From: Stramonita haemastoma | Taxonomy: Eukaryota > Mollusca > Gastropoda > Neogastropoda > Muricidae | Direction of reading: 5' to 3' | DNA length: 64,000 nt | NCBI GenBank assembly: GCA_030674155.1 | Contig: CM060318.1 | Coordinates: 68,295,697 to 68,359,696 of the forward strand | Shown here: positions 1 to 11,000 of the stretch, in pieces | Layout of the letters: every line of letters starts with the position of its first letter | Numbering within the stretch: position 1 is the first letter of the stretch | Notes under the pieces: model-generated | What the model was told of the DNA's origin: nothing | The model's input: only the letters and a program-made list of their open reading frames with translations | The model's database searches: none | Translations under genes and position numbers: made by a program

Positions 1-2689
1 CATGCACAGAATAGTGCACGGCTCTTACCAAACCTGGAGTTTCCGTTACTTTCTTTTCTCCAGAGAGCAGTTTGTCGAACACCATGTCTTCTTTATTTTC
101 TGACCGCTGATGAAAAACATAAGAAACAAACACATAATCTCATGGTAGCTAAGAAGATCATCAATCTGAAAAACAGCAAAGTAATACTATTATGGTTTCC
201 AAAGATAAAATTCAAATAGGGTTAAAATCTCAATGTAGTTTCAGTGAGGCTGTTAGATCAAACTTAATAAAATATGGTAATATAAGTACAGTTTAACACA
301 CATGATGTATTCATCCCTCTCCTGTACCATGGCAACTCTTATTTGGGAAAATGGCTCCGTTTTCCCTAATATACTCTTCATCAACTTCTGCCTTCTGGAC
401 CATCCAGCCATCATCATGTACAATCAAACTATTTTCATTGACCATCTGTTTCTGGTTCATTCTTTGGATTATGAACATTATGTGAAATGAAAAATAGAAT
501 GACTAAAAAAGATAACAGCATCTATAAAGACAACTCCTACTGATTCTCTATTAGTATTGTGCACTGTTTTTTCTCTCTCATGCTCACATCTATACCAATG
601 ACTGCACTGGCTCTGATGCTTCCCCAATGATGAAATGTTCTAATGATCTGCCCTACAAGGTTGGTGCAGCTAACATCATACAAGCAAAAGCACTTTCGTT
701 TTCCCATAAAAGCAGCTGTCTCGATGTCAGAAAGAATAAAGAAATACTGACTTTTTCAATAACCATGTACCAGAAACCTGTACTGTACCTTTCATAGACT
801 AGATGGCATCAGACTGGCTTCTGATGGTAGTCATTAAAGAGATATGTGGGTACCTGTTAGAACTTTTTGTTGTGAAATAAACGCCTTAGTTTTCTCTTTG
901 AATTTTCCAAATTTATAGGTGTGTACATGTCTGCTGGTGTTTCTGCAAGTACTGATGATCCCTGGATGTTTGGATGCAGAGGGTCTTTGAAGTGATGGCA
1001 GTGAGAGCTCAGGTTTTTGTAATTAATGAAAGAAACATTTTTTTCTGATCATCTTATTTAGAACATTTCAAAACGTTAAAAACACCTTTTTAAATAAAAC
1101 AACACGGAAATGGGTGTTCATGATGGGCAATTTTACTGCACAAGTTTAGCGTCAGGGCAGGGCCATAGTCTAAAATTTGTTACACTTTTCACCATTTGGT
1201 CCCTGGCTTTTTCTGGATCTGTGTCTTTCAGATCGCTGATTCCACAGAGAAGAATTATGCACTGTGATTTCTTAACATACTTTTGTTTTACTGAGTAACT
1301 GAGCAATATTACTCATTTGAGATGCTTTAATTTAACAACATCAAATCCATAGGACATACCAAGTCGTTTGCTGTTGACTCCATTTAAAAGAGAAACTTGA
1401 GCATTCTTTGGAATTGAAAGCTCATGTGACGTCAACTTCTTTTGCATGGTTTGATGTAGTTTCCCTGCCTTGTCATTCTTTTTTTCTGGGGACACTGACC
1501 TTTTTTATACTTAGTAACCTGTGTTTAATGGAGAAGGCATTTGCCTCCTAATTTCTTTAGTGGAGACATTAAAGTATTCCTGAATCTTGAGTCTCAGCCG
1601 TTCAGCCTATATTGTGGCCAGAGAGAGGGATGAGGGGCTGGGGAATCTGTCATTTTCTCTCCCTCACCTCACCGGGGGATCCAGCAGACTGCTGTTGGTT
1701 GTGGGCAGGGTGAGAAGAAGCCAGGAGACTCCCCTGGTCAGCCACAGTATTTGCTAAAGTGAGGTGGTTGTTTTTTCAGTGAGAAATCTCATCTGCGCTG
1801 TAAGTTCAGTGCTGAAACTCTGGTTTGCACAATTTAGAAATTAGTTGCGTGGTTATGAATAACTACCAAACACCAAATTTACATCTTACTTCTCGCGTCT
1901 GGTTTTTACTGTGGGGTCTTCTTCTTTCTCTTGATCAGCATTTCCTGCTGTTGCCATATTCGAGTAGTAGGATGCAGTTCAGTGAACACAGTGTTTTTGT
2001 CATGGTGATACAAAAGCATAAAAGTGGCCATGTTGATTACATGTCCATGTTTGTGGGTTTTTTTCTTCTTGATTTAATGTTTATTAACTACTGGGTGATT
2101 TAAACAGGTAAAGTTTCATGATAATAGTATATCAAAGCAGAGGGCAGTATGTATTTCCCTAGGTAGGACTATAGTAACCTTTCCACTGGAATCATTCACG
2201 AATTCATCAATTAATATTATTATATTATTGTGTATTATATGGTGCTTCTAAACTTTCCCATACTTAGAACTCATATCAGTTCCCTTCTTTGAGTAAAAGC
2301 CTTTAAGAATAGGACAATCAAAAAGAAGATGCACTATGATAGGAAGGCATAAATGCATAGATATATATTTGGGGGTATTTTACATTGTTAGCATTTGATC
2401 ATTCTTTTAATCTTTTAACCGTTAATTGTTGAGTATGTACTGCACAACTTTGACGTTTTGATATAGTGACCCAGACAGATCGTAGGTGAGATTATTAAAG
2501 AAGGGCTATTACAGATCCTTGTGTTTGCCATGAGAATGATCATTAAGTGATTCGTGTATTTGTCTGAATGTACCTATCAATTACAAATGCTATAAGATAA
2601 TCCTATAATATGCAACTTGAAAGCCAAGCAAATCTCAGTTTATATAGCAGCTTTTATACCACACTTAGAGATACTTTTTTCACGAAAGA
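1..2689. other. no recognisable gene
   Basis: Reading both strands I see only short open frames without family resemblance. Base composition is ordinary and AT-rich, and there are no long microsatellites, unlike the rest of the window. It could be intronic or intergenic DNA of the gene whose candidate first exon lies at 5149-5334 on the minus strand. Confidence 0.5.
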
Positions 2690-2965
2690 AATTTACAAGT
2701 ACATTTACTTTGTAGGAAGTGGTTTTTTTCAGTTATTGGGTTGCACTTTTGATTAGATGATGGATCAGCTATTTATCTGCCTTTCTTGAAGCCTGCTTGT
2801 CAGACAGGTGTGGTGTTTTTCTCATTATAATGAATTAGACTTTTTATGATTGCACATTTCATTAATTTTCTTAAGTGTGAAAATAGGGAAATTGGCTTGT
2901 AGCTGTTTTTCTCTGCTTTGGTTTACCCTGTTTAAGAACTGGCACATGATTCACTACCAGCAAAA
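2690..2965 (-). pseudogene. decayed LINE reverse-transcriptase fragment (jockey-like)
   Basis: On the minus strand a short stretch reads like RT motifs 1 to 2a of jockey-type LINEs: a piece like PVLKQGKP, then SYKPISLFSHLRKLM, then a degraded QAGFKKGR. Frames change and stops intervene, so this is an old relic. The order and spacing (target-entry segment, YRPISL-like, then QAGFR-like) are those of known LINE RTs. The clade cannot be fixed from so little sequence. Confidence 0.55.
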
Positions 2966-3146
2966 AACTCACTAATAAGATCACATCGGATTTTGTCATC
3001 AATTTTTGCTGTGAAAACTGGCACTGCTATCTCTGGTTTTCTTCTGTCACCACTCACACACTGTCAGTGCATTGTTCCATAGACCTACAACACAATAAAA
3101 AAGGCATGAATATTAACTCCAAAACTGAGTAGATCAAAACAGAACA

Positions 3147-3305
3147 TCCTGTGCTCTGCTTTAAAACCTGATCCACATTCCGGAACAGCAAGGCATTGTG
3201 TGCCAATGGGAAAGGTTGAGTAAATTTACAACACTACTTGCACCAGGGACTAGATGCAAAACTACACACAAGTCCCTCTTCATCATCCTTGATATGGTTG
3301 GGTTG
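3147..3305 (+). mobile_element. diverged SINE-A copy, 3' half
   Basis: Shares the order of blocks of the better SINE-A copies: AACATC.TG, a CCTGNTCC block, GGCATTGTGTGCC, GGGAA.AGNTGA, TTTACAA, GGGACTNGATG and a final CATCCTTGATAT. Divergence is clearly higher than in the copies at 12997 or 51766, so this is an old insertion. The tRNA-like head is missing. Confidence 0.6.
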
Positions 3306-3954
3306 ATGTTTTTTTTAATACACTCTACTCAATATCCAGCAGTACATAATTTCTGTTTTTTTGCACACAAAGGAGAACCCCGTTTACCTCAGGGCGGATC
3401 TGGAAATGTTTGTTGGAGGTCTAGTTGTTGTGTTTGTCTTGTCAACGGAATTACATATTGTTTTTGCTTTAGGATTTAAAGTCTGTGTATGGCACAGTGG
3501 ACATGAACACCTATTTTTGCATGACATGCTTGGTAAGTCAGTCAGCAACCTCACTACCTTGGCTGTCAGCAAGACCTAGTAGAATACAGACAACTTCTGA
3601 GATTAAATCAATCTAATAATGCCTTAGATTGTACTGGTGTCGGTGTCTAATTCAATAATTTATCGATAGGTAGCGGAAAATGTAATTTAGTGTGCTCATG
3701 TTACGAGATGTGTTAGTGTAATACAGCTCTTCCTTAACCCTGATAGCATTTGGTGGATAGCTTTCCAAAGGACAGATTATCACAACCACCAGCTAATTTG
3801 TAGTAAAACATCTCATGCATGAAAGCCTTCAGAACAAGATGTTTCAAAAACGCTTAATTTACCTACAAGGTAAAAAGTTTCAGCTCTGGAAGAGAGTAAG
3901 AAAAATCTAAACAGATTGAAAACACACTCAACACTGCATTAAAACATAAAAGTT

Positions 3955-4955
3955 TTATTGAGAGAAAAGTATTAAGAAAAATAAGTTCAGGAAACCACTT
4001 ACAATTTCTTAATAATTTGAAAAGACTTTTCAAAGATTCTATAGTGTTAAAAAAACATAAAGGACAAACTCAAGGGAATAATGTCTTTCAATGGTCAGCA
4101 TTCTAAACATTGACCTGACTTAGTTTTGGCTCTTGGATAAGTCTGTTACAGAGGTCCCGGCAGTGATTGAAGCTCTACCTGCTGCGGTACCTTACAGCAA
4201 GACACTTCAGATTTTCAAAGGGTCAATTGCTTTCCCAGAAATATTAGATATCCCTATGGCTTTTTGAAGCTGTAATCAAAAGACTATGATAAAAAGGGAA
4301 AAAAATATGCTTAGAATATAGACTATGTCGCAAAAAAATGCATAAAAGAAAATAAACACCTAGTGAATCCTTGTGCCTTATATTGGATATCCTATTGAAA
4401 GGATGCAAGGGAGGTCATGAAGTTTGTATTTGGCCAAGTGGTCAGTCTTAGCTAGATAATACCCCAAATATGGCCATACACTTATAGTGTTAGCACAGGC
4501 AAGAGAAGTTGGGGAAAAATATAAATGGCTTACACTTGGATCTAGTAGAGATGCAATTCCCCACTTGACTACAAAGTACTATTGAGGAAAAACTAGTGGA
4601 GAAAAACAAGTGTAGGTAACCACTCACTACCTCTCAATTGTTTGAAGATGACTTTTCAAAGATTCAATAATAAAAAAAATATAAAGTCTAGGGAATAATG
4701 TCTTTCAGTAGCAGCATTTTAAACATTTTAAGGAAGAACCATGCCTTTGGCTCGACCTAACTCAAGCTTTAGCTCCTGGATGAGCCTTCATCAGAGGTTC
4801 TGGTGGTGATTAAAGCTCCACCTGTTGTGGTACCTTACAGCAAGACACTTTTCAGGATTTCAAAGTGTCAACTGCATTCCCAGGAATATTAAATATCCCT
4901 GCAGCCTTTTGAAGCTGCCATCAAAAGACGATGATGAAAAGAGAAAGAAAAACAT
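3955..4955. repeat. diverged direct duplication, two copies of about 350 bp
   Basis: The stretch near 3955-4300 is repeated near 4575-4955 in the same orientation. Both contain GACTTTTCAAAGATTC, GGGAATAATGTCTTTCA, TACCTTACAGCAAGACACTT and a closing block with TTTTGAAGCTG and ATCAAAAGAC, in the same order. Differences are spread along the length, so it is an old local duplication or two copies of an unknown repeat. No coding potential is seen. Confidence 0.75.
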
Positions 4956-5148
4956 AAACGTTGGGTTAAAACACAATCAAATGCAGCATTAAAACACAAT
5001 AAACATGGCATAAAAACACACAACTGTTCCATTTAAATGCAAGTAAATGTTAATGTTGCATCCAGTTGTCATTAAACATTAAAATTACAAAAAATGTCAC
5101 AAACTACAACTAGTAGTTCTGCACTCAACCATCTCCAAATCCACTCAC

Positions 5149-5334
5149 TTGCTCATGCTGATCAATTGCAGTGTCAGCACATCTTGGAGAGATGTCTGTC
5201 TCTGACGTCAAGGGGTGAACCTGGAGAGATGGTTGGGTAGATGGTGACACCACCCAGTACAGATAGCTCACCATGCAAACGTTCACTGCTACACTCAGTA
5301 CCAGTACAGGACTGGATTTGCGTAGGTTGAACAT
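5149..5334 (-). CDS. candidate first coding exon: type II membrane anchor
   Basis: The ATG at 5334 opens 62 codons on the minus strand, ending at CAA before the consensus donor GTGAGT (5148-5143), in phase 0. An in-frame TGA lies nine codons upstream, so this ATG is the first possible start in its exon. The peptide has a short basic head (MFNLRKSS), a single hydrophobic segment at about residues 9-30 (VLVLSVAVNVCMVSYLYWVV) and then a polar Ser/Thr/Pro stretch. That is the layout of a signal anchor and stem of a Golgi type II enzyme such as a glycosyl- or sulfotransferase. No catalytic exon was found between here and the left edge, so function is unknown. It could be a paralogue of the sugar-transferase gene at 57.7-62.7 kb, but nothing in the sequence proves this. 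Confidence 0.5.
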
Positions 5335-5492
5335 CGTGTATCTGCCATCAACAGGGCATTGTCACCTGCTGTTAAAGTAACTCTACATCTGTGCATGCTG
5401 CCAACCACTACAATAACTTACACACTCACTCAGTGAGTCAATTAACTGATTAGTCAACTAAACTTCCCAGGGAATACACACCATTAACTCTT

Positions 5493-5494
<2 letters not shown>

Positions 5495-5557
<63 letters not shown>

Positions 5558-5665
5558 GACTTTGTTAAAACTTTCAATTGTTATTGGTTGCATGTGTAAG
5601 AGTTGGTTGGATGCAAGCACTTTGATTTGTTTTTTGCAAGATATAGCACTATATAAATTCCATTT
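5495..5665 (+). mobile_element. LINE-G 3' end with internal (GT)n
   Basis: A (GT)30 tract at 5495-5554 is followed by a block that also occurs in reverse at 19.85-19.97 kb and 21.18-21.30 kb: TTGTTAAAAC, a short spacer, GCAAGCACTTTGATTTGTTT, GCAAGATATAGC, CTATATAAATTCCATTTATT. The (GT)n sits at the same place in the other copies, so it belongs to the LINE tail and is not a separate microsatellite. The copy is 5'-truncated and non-coding. Confidence 0.75.
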
Positions 5666-5669
5666 ATTA

Positions 5670-6790
5670 TTTTTATTTACCTTTGCTCTGTAGGACACAT
5701 GCATACAGTGCATACAGTGTACATATGGCTATAAAATATACACATACACAGGTGAAAACATTGTCAAATTCAGGAATGATTAAGATGTGAAATTCATACA
5801 GCATATATACAGGGTGGAGATAAATTACCTCCCATCTCTCTCCCCACTACAGATCATGATTGATCAGGAGAGTGGGTAATGTGACCTCTTTCATAAAAGT
5901 TGTTTAAATTCTACAGTTAATTATGGAGTTGATCTGTAAATTGGAAAAATCTGTATACTGGAAAAAAAAAGTCAGAACTACAACCCAGCAAAGTAAAGCC
6001 CACAAAATTCGGTAATCTGTCCTATTTTGGTAACACATGGCATAGTGTTTTCACTCCTGCGAGGGAGGCAATTAGGACCATCACATCTCCCACAGCTCAG
6101 ACAATACCTTGTACTTATAAAAGTACAGTAGTAGTGTGATTGACTGATCACAGATCTGATGTTGAAGCCTGTAGCCACAATGGTTACCAGACGCCAACGT
6201 GGTGATTAAGTTCCCATCACCTCTTACAAAGGGAGGGGGGATTGGAGTGTACCAATTCTAGGTACAGAGTGGAGGTATTATAGCTCCCATATCTGCAACA
6301 ATCTTCAAGCTAAAGAGCCTGATCAGAACAGCAGGGAATGCAACTTCATAAGGTTTTATCGGTTTTTATGATATGATTTTTATAATTGACTTGTTAACGC
6401 AGTATGGACATAACACACTGGAGCTCATGTCTAAGATATTTACCCCCCAAAGCAGCAATAGAATGAATCAAAGTTTGTGTGAAAAGAGTTTTTGTTCTTC
6501 TGTTGTCATTGCTGAGCTGAACATTCTAAACTTGTTTGCCCTGTGCGAGCTTTGTTTGCCCTGTGCGAGCTTTCAACCCCTCCCCTTTATTTGGTTATAA
6601 TGTAAGGGATAAATCAGATTAATTAATAAAGTCCTATTGGTTGGGAAAAGGTGTATTAGTAAAATAAAGAAAACAAAATCGATCCAACACAATGGAGTAG
6701 TCTTTGAACAAGAGGCAAAGTTGAGGAATCTTATGTTAATAACTAATGTGGGTATGGAGTAAACATTATACAACCCATTACCTTACTTAA
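5670..6790. other. no recognisable gene
   Basis: No open frame with family resemblance. A minus-strand frame at 5978-6178 has four cysteines within about twenty residues (CLSCGRCDGPNC), but it is short and unsupported by splice sites or a neighbour. A direct repeat of CCCTGTGCGAGCTTT.G lies at about 6539-6572. Confidence 0.4.
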
Positions 6791-6796
6791 GAAAGT

Positions 6797-7012
6797 GGGG
6801 AGGGGGTGTAAGTGGGGGCGAGGGACAAAAGAGGAAGGATGGGTGAGGAGGAAGAGGGGAGCTGAGGAAAGTGAGAAGGAGAGGGGGAGGGGGTGGAGGA
6901 GGAGAGGGTGGAGGAGGTGGGGTTGAGCTGGGAGAAGAAGGGGGGGAGGCAGGGAGGGAGATGGAGAGAGGGAGGGAGAGGTGGAGAGAGGGGGAGAGAG
7001 AAAGATATCATA
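6797..7012 (+). repeat. purine-rich G-tract region
   Basis: About 215 bases are almost entirely A and G on the plus strand with many runs of 3-7 G. The reverse strand is therefore a polypyrimidine block. The long proline- and serine-rich frames across it arise from composition and are not treated as genes. Such tracts can form triplex or G-quadruplex structures. Confidence 0.8.
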
Positions 7013-7019
7013 TTGCACT

Positions 7020-7685
7020 TCACACCAGAGCAGATGTTGATAACATGATAAACATATAAATTTTTGACAGGCGTGGATAAATGTAAAAAACGTAGATTTT
7101 TGAAGAGATGTTATTAACATGTGTTGGATGTGTACTTTTTGACAGGCCTGAATAACATGTACAGGATGTTGGTGTTTTTGGATTGGTGTAAAAACGTTTG
7201 TACAAATATGGCTATTTTCGATAGTTGTTAAGAACATTACAAACTGCAGCATTAAAAAAAAGAAGTAGGGATTAAACAGTACATAAGAAAAAAGCCTCTC
7301 TTTGCTTCCCACTAATGTCTGTGTGATTGTTAAGAAAGCATGTTACATAGTTTTGAAAGGTGAATAGCAGTTAATAAAATCTGATATATAGTACAAAAAA
7401 ACAAAAAAAAAAAAACCATCCATGCATCTGGCATATTACTCATTTGAAACTGTCGTTTGGCTTTCTGATTTTAGAACTTTCTACTTTCCCCAATTTCTTC
7501 CTGAATTTTCTTTCTGTGATGTATTGTAATCCATTCTATTGCCCCCTTGAAATGCAGCTTAAAAGACAGTAATTCACTCTTGTGCTGAAGTGGGACTGGC
7601 TTGCTCTTAACAGCAGCATGACACATTTTTTTGCTCATAGAACAGACAACAATAGTTGCTGTCTGAGTGTTCAAAGCTTTTTTTC
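7020..7685. other. no recognisable gene
   Basis: AT-rich sequence with a few diverged short repeats: GTGTTGGATGT and related words recur around 7060-7200, as do TTTTTGACAGGC words at 7062 and 7137. No supported open frame. Confidence 0.4.
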
Positions 7686-7689
7686 TTTT

Positions 7690-8936
7690 TATTAAGAAAC
7701 ACTTTGTTAGTACATACATTCCACCTCATGACTCTGTTCACTGGAAAGATCAGCATAATGGATTGGGTTCAGAAGTATTGGAACAAACTCTATTGGATTT
7801 GCAGGAGTTTTATGGCAGTTTCCATATCATACTCACACTTGATCTTAATCCAAGGACAGCCAATTATAACTATTCCTTTAATGTTGGTGATTACAACTTT
7901 CGCATACATCATAGCTCTGTTCATAAATTTTCTAGACAATCAGACAATCTTCGTACAAATACTTTTGGAAACCAATTACTTGAGGTTTGCAATATGTTTG
8001 ATTCTGCCATTTTAAATAGTTTGCTTGAATATGGTTTGGAAGGCAGTTTTACGTAAATTGCATTTTGGGGGCAAGTACTGTAGACTATTTTTGTTTCCTG
8101 TGAACTGCTTGCATTGGTTGATATTACTTAAGTTGATATAAAAAATATATCATAATTGGTTCATCTGCCGATTTTGTTTTTGAAAATGCTGTAGAAAACT
8201 AATGCAATTGAAGATTGTAATGGAATCAGAGACATAGCTGAAAATGAAACCCACAAGGGAAACAATTCATGACAGACCCAAAAGACGTACTGCTTATCTC
8301 AAGCAGTCATGTCAACAGAAAGAAAAACACTGCCATGACCAACAAGGCAGGTAGTCTGTACATCTACTGTAAAAAACAAAACAAAAAAAACCCCACTTAG
8401 ATGGGATGATGCCAAAAAAAATGATGATTTTGTCATTACATGAAATATTAAGATAAAGTATTATGATTTTTTAAATTCAAGAATTAAGATTTTATCTATG
8501 CATTGAGAGGTGACAACATAAACAATAGAATGGCAGATGCTTTAAATTTGTTACACTTTGATGTAGACAGAGCTTTGTGGAGATTTGTAGAATGTTTGAT
8601 TGAAGCCAACATGTTAGATATTGTAAGAGTCCAAAAAAGACATTTGAATGGTTTGTTACAGATTGTAGCAGGCAAAAACTGCAGTCAGATGTATTCTAAG
8701 GCATTTTAGAAGGACCAGGCAGGAAGAAGATAGAATTAACTATGTACAAGCAAGGAAAATGTACAAAAGTTACTTAAGACACAAAGACAAGAAAGAGTTC
8801 GGGAAACTAAAGGCAGAAAGCTTAGTTTGATTCTCAAAATCTTTGGAAAGAGTTAAAAAGCATGGGACGTGGCTCTAGAACAAAACTTCAAGATCACTAT
8901 AGAAACAGTTGATTGAGTAAAACATTTCATTTTTTT
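7690..8936 (+). pseudogene. LINE-J relic: endonuclease and start of RT region
   Basis: Remains of an APE-type endonuclease (the frame with FHIILTLDLNPRTANYN stands where GDLNARTG is expected) are followed by SRQSDNLRTNTFGNQLLEV, which matches SRNSQDKQTNVFGNQLLEI of the better LINE-J copy at 53.1 kb. Further along, NRMADALNLLHFDVDRALW matches the copy's IIRALNLLDNDIDDALELF. A basic stretch (8.72-8.90 kb) matches the KKYRQLLKAKRQAFRKQK segment. Several frameshifts and stops make it non-functional. The element is cut off before the RT catalytic motifs; the 25-bp minisatellite begins at its right end. Confidence 0.8.
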
Positions 8937-8945
8937 TCATAGTAG

Positions 8946-9031
8946 TATGATGCCACTCCCCTCCCACCTTATGATGTCACGCCCCTTCCCACCTCATGAT
9001 GTCACGCCACTTACCACCTTATGTCACATGG
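8946..9031 (+). repeat. 25-bp minisatellite, about three units
   Basis: Units read approximately GATGTCACGCCCCTTCCCAC followed by CTCAT or CTTAT, starting near 8948, 8973 and 8998, with a shortened last unit. Each unit contains TGATGTCACG, which resembles a CRE/ATF site. Whether this has any regulatory effect cannot be told from sequence. Confidence 0.75.
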
Positions 9032-9207
9032 GAAACACCAGCACCCAATTCCTTCTTTATTTCTACTGAAGGAACACCGGCTATGAATGCTGCAAATGGC
9101 ATCCTATACCACTGAACACAACTACAGAGGCATACACAACCATGCCACCATGATTACAGTTCCCTCACCAAAATTATTTTCTCCCTCTTTTCTTCCTCCA
9201 TTCTGCT

Positions 9208-9430
9208 TTTTTTTTTTTGGGGGGGGGGGGGGGTGTTGTTTTTGTTTGTTGTTTTTTGTTCTATTTCTTCTAAAGCTCACATCCATATCCAACATGTGAA
9301 AAAAGTTCCTATTTGTTTATAGATTTTTGCATATGTACTGGATAGCTCAGTGTCTTCAAAAACAAAAAAAGGAGGAGGGGGGGGGGGGGGGGGGGGGCAG
9401 AAGGGGGTGAGCAAGGGAAGGGGGGGGGGG
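9208..9430. repeat. homopolymer T, G and mixed G-rich runs
   Basis: T and G runs at 9209-9232 and G runs of up to about 20 at 9376-9397 and 9421-9430. These are simple low-complexity tracts; length is likely unreliable in any assembly. Confidence 0.85.
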
Positions 9431-9489
9431 TAGAGAATGCATATGTTCACTGACGCGCCAATATTCACACACAATTTAGTATTTTATCC

Positions 9490-9876
9490 TACTTTAAGTC
9501 ACAGCCGATTTCTCTGCCTGAAATTAGAGAAATCGGGGTGCTCTCCCTGGGGAGAGCAGGTCACTACAAGAGCAGCACCGCCCATTATTTTTTTCTTTTC
9601 CTGTCTGCATCTGTATTTGTTTCACTATCATAGTGGCTTCTTCCGACAGAATTTTGCCAAGAACAAATCTCTGGCTGCAGTGGGTTCTTTTACGTGGGCT
9701 AAATACTTTTGTGTAGGACATGGGACCTTGGTTTATGGTGTCATCCGAAAGACTAGCACCCAGACTACCACTCATGATCTAATGTAAGGGGGAATTGTCT
9801 TTGGCCCAAACAGGTATCAAACCACCGCACACTTCCCAACTGGAGGCATGTTACCTCTAGACCACCCATCCACCAA
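9490..9876 (-). mobile_element. SINE-C copy (tRNA-derived) with two 3' hairpins
   Basis: Read on the minus strand, the right end begins with a tRNA-like head: TGGTCTAGAGG fits the pol III A box and GGTTTGATACC is one or two bases from a perfect B box. The body follows. Near the distal end lie two perfect hairpins side by side: 9505-9515 pairs with 9526-9536 (11 bp), and 9539-9558 is an 8-bp stem with a CTGG loop. The region is different from SINE-A except for a shared TCATCCGAAAGACT word. Function: non-coding parasite mobilised by a LINE. The A and B boxes are the usual internal promoter. Confidence 0.75.
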
Positions 9877-9920
9877 AAGCCCCTAGAGTTTGATATTTTT
9901 GAAGTCATGTAAGATATATA

Positions 9921-9931
9921 CCCCCCCCCCC

Positions 9932-10019
<88 letters not shown>
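9921..10019 (+). repeat. (C)13(TC)n microsatellite
   Basis: Thirteen C are followed by an almost perfect CT dinucleotide run of about 43 units. Serine-leucine frames across it are composition artefacts. Confidence 0.97.
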
Positions 10020-10021
<2 letters not shown>

Positions 10022-10565
10022 CTGCAGCTGCTAATATACATAATTATTGAAGATACTGATGGCAGTGATCATGTAGGTGATAAAGTTGATGATGGGGTTA
10101 ATGATTGCTAGAAAGCATTGATTGTGACTTTATGTACTTGCAGAATTGGAAATGTGAAATAGATGGAAATGTTTTCCACTATGATGTTAACCTTCCCCCT
10201 GCCTCCAATAACTCGAATATCTGGTATGTCAAACAAGAAAGAACATGCTGACAGAAGAAGTGAGGAAACTGGACAACCTACAGAGGTGAAGGCTGCTGGC
10301 AGAACTGCATACCTCGACACACAAGCATGTGCTCTGCAGAAACTACAGGTGCTCCCTGATCTCATCTGTTTTTACCTGGGCTGATGAGGGCCGTGTGCAT
10401 GGAGCAGTGTGCTGCTTGACGTGTACATGTGAAATGACAGTCACTGACAACTTTTGTCAATTTCATATAAAAAAGAAAAAAAAAAGTCAAACATTTCGTG
10501 TCATATTCGATTCAGTCTTTCCCAATACATGCTTGAAGAGCTTTGTACACCTTTAAAGCAATAAA

Positions 10566-10720
10566 ATGTGTTCAAATGTTCAATCTCTTCTCTCTCCTCT
10601 CTCTCTCTGGCTCTCTCTCTCTCTCATTCACACACACACCCCGACCTCCCCACCTGGTGTATTGTGGTCCAAGGCCAAAGTACCATTAAACCATTTCAGT
10701 GTTCAGTGTTCTCTCCGATA
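10566..10720 (+). mobile_element. LINE-J 3' terminus, copy 1
   Basis: Contains TGTATTGTGGTCCAAGGCC, then a CATTAAA, CATTTCAGTGTTCAGTGTTC block. The same block closes the LINE at 53.05-56.21 kb and recurs at 11001. This is a 5'-truncated insertion; nothing coding is present. A (CT)n/(CA)n patch lies just before it (10585-10640). Confidence 0.75.
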
Positions 10721-11000
10721 CCTACTTATATTTACACATTATCACGATTTTCTTTTCATGCAACCAATAGAAGAAATAAAATAACTTTCTAGAAATTGAT
10801 CCCTGTATTGATAAATACAGCACCTAAAACATGTGTCAATTACGACGCGCCGCGTGTGATTTGTTTTGTTATGAACATTTAAGATACGCTTATATAATTT
10901 TCTTGTTTTATTATTGCTCATGCATTATTTCATATAGATATTCGTTGATAGTAATATGTTTATAATGTTTTATGCCCACACTCTATGCCCACCATTCCTT

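Noticed and set aside
5978..6178. Small cysteine-containing peptide on the minus strand as a secreted toxin-like peptide
   Set aside because: No signal peptide, no known cysteine framework, no exon signals; a chance frame is more likely.
6743..7312. Proline-rich 189-codon frame on the minus strand
   Set aside because: It runs through the irregular purine/pyrimidine tract; the non-repetitive ends have no similarity and no splice sites.
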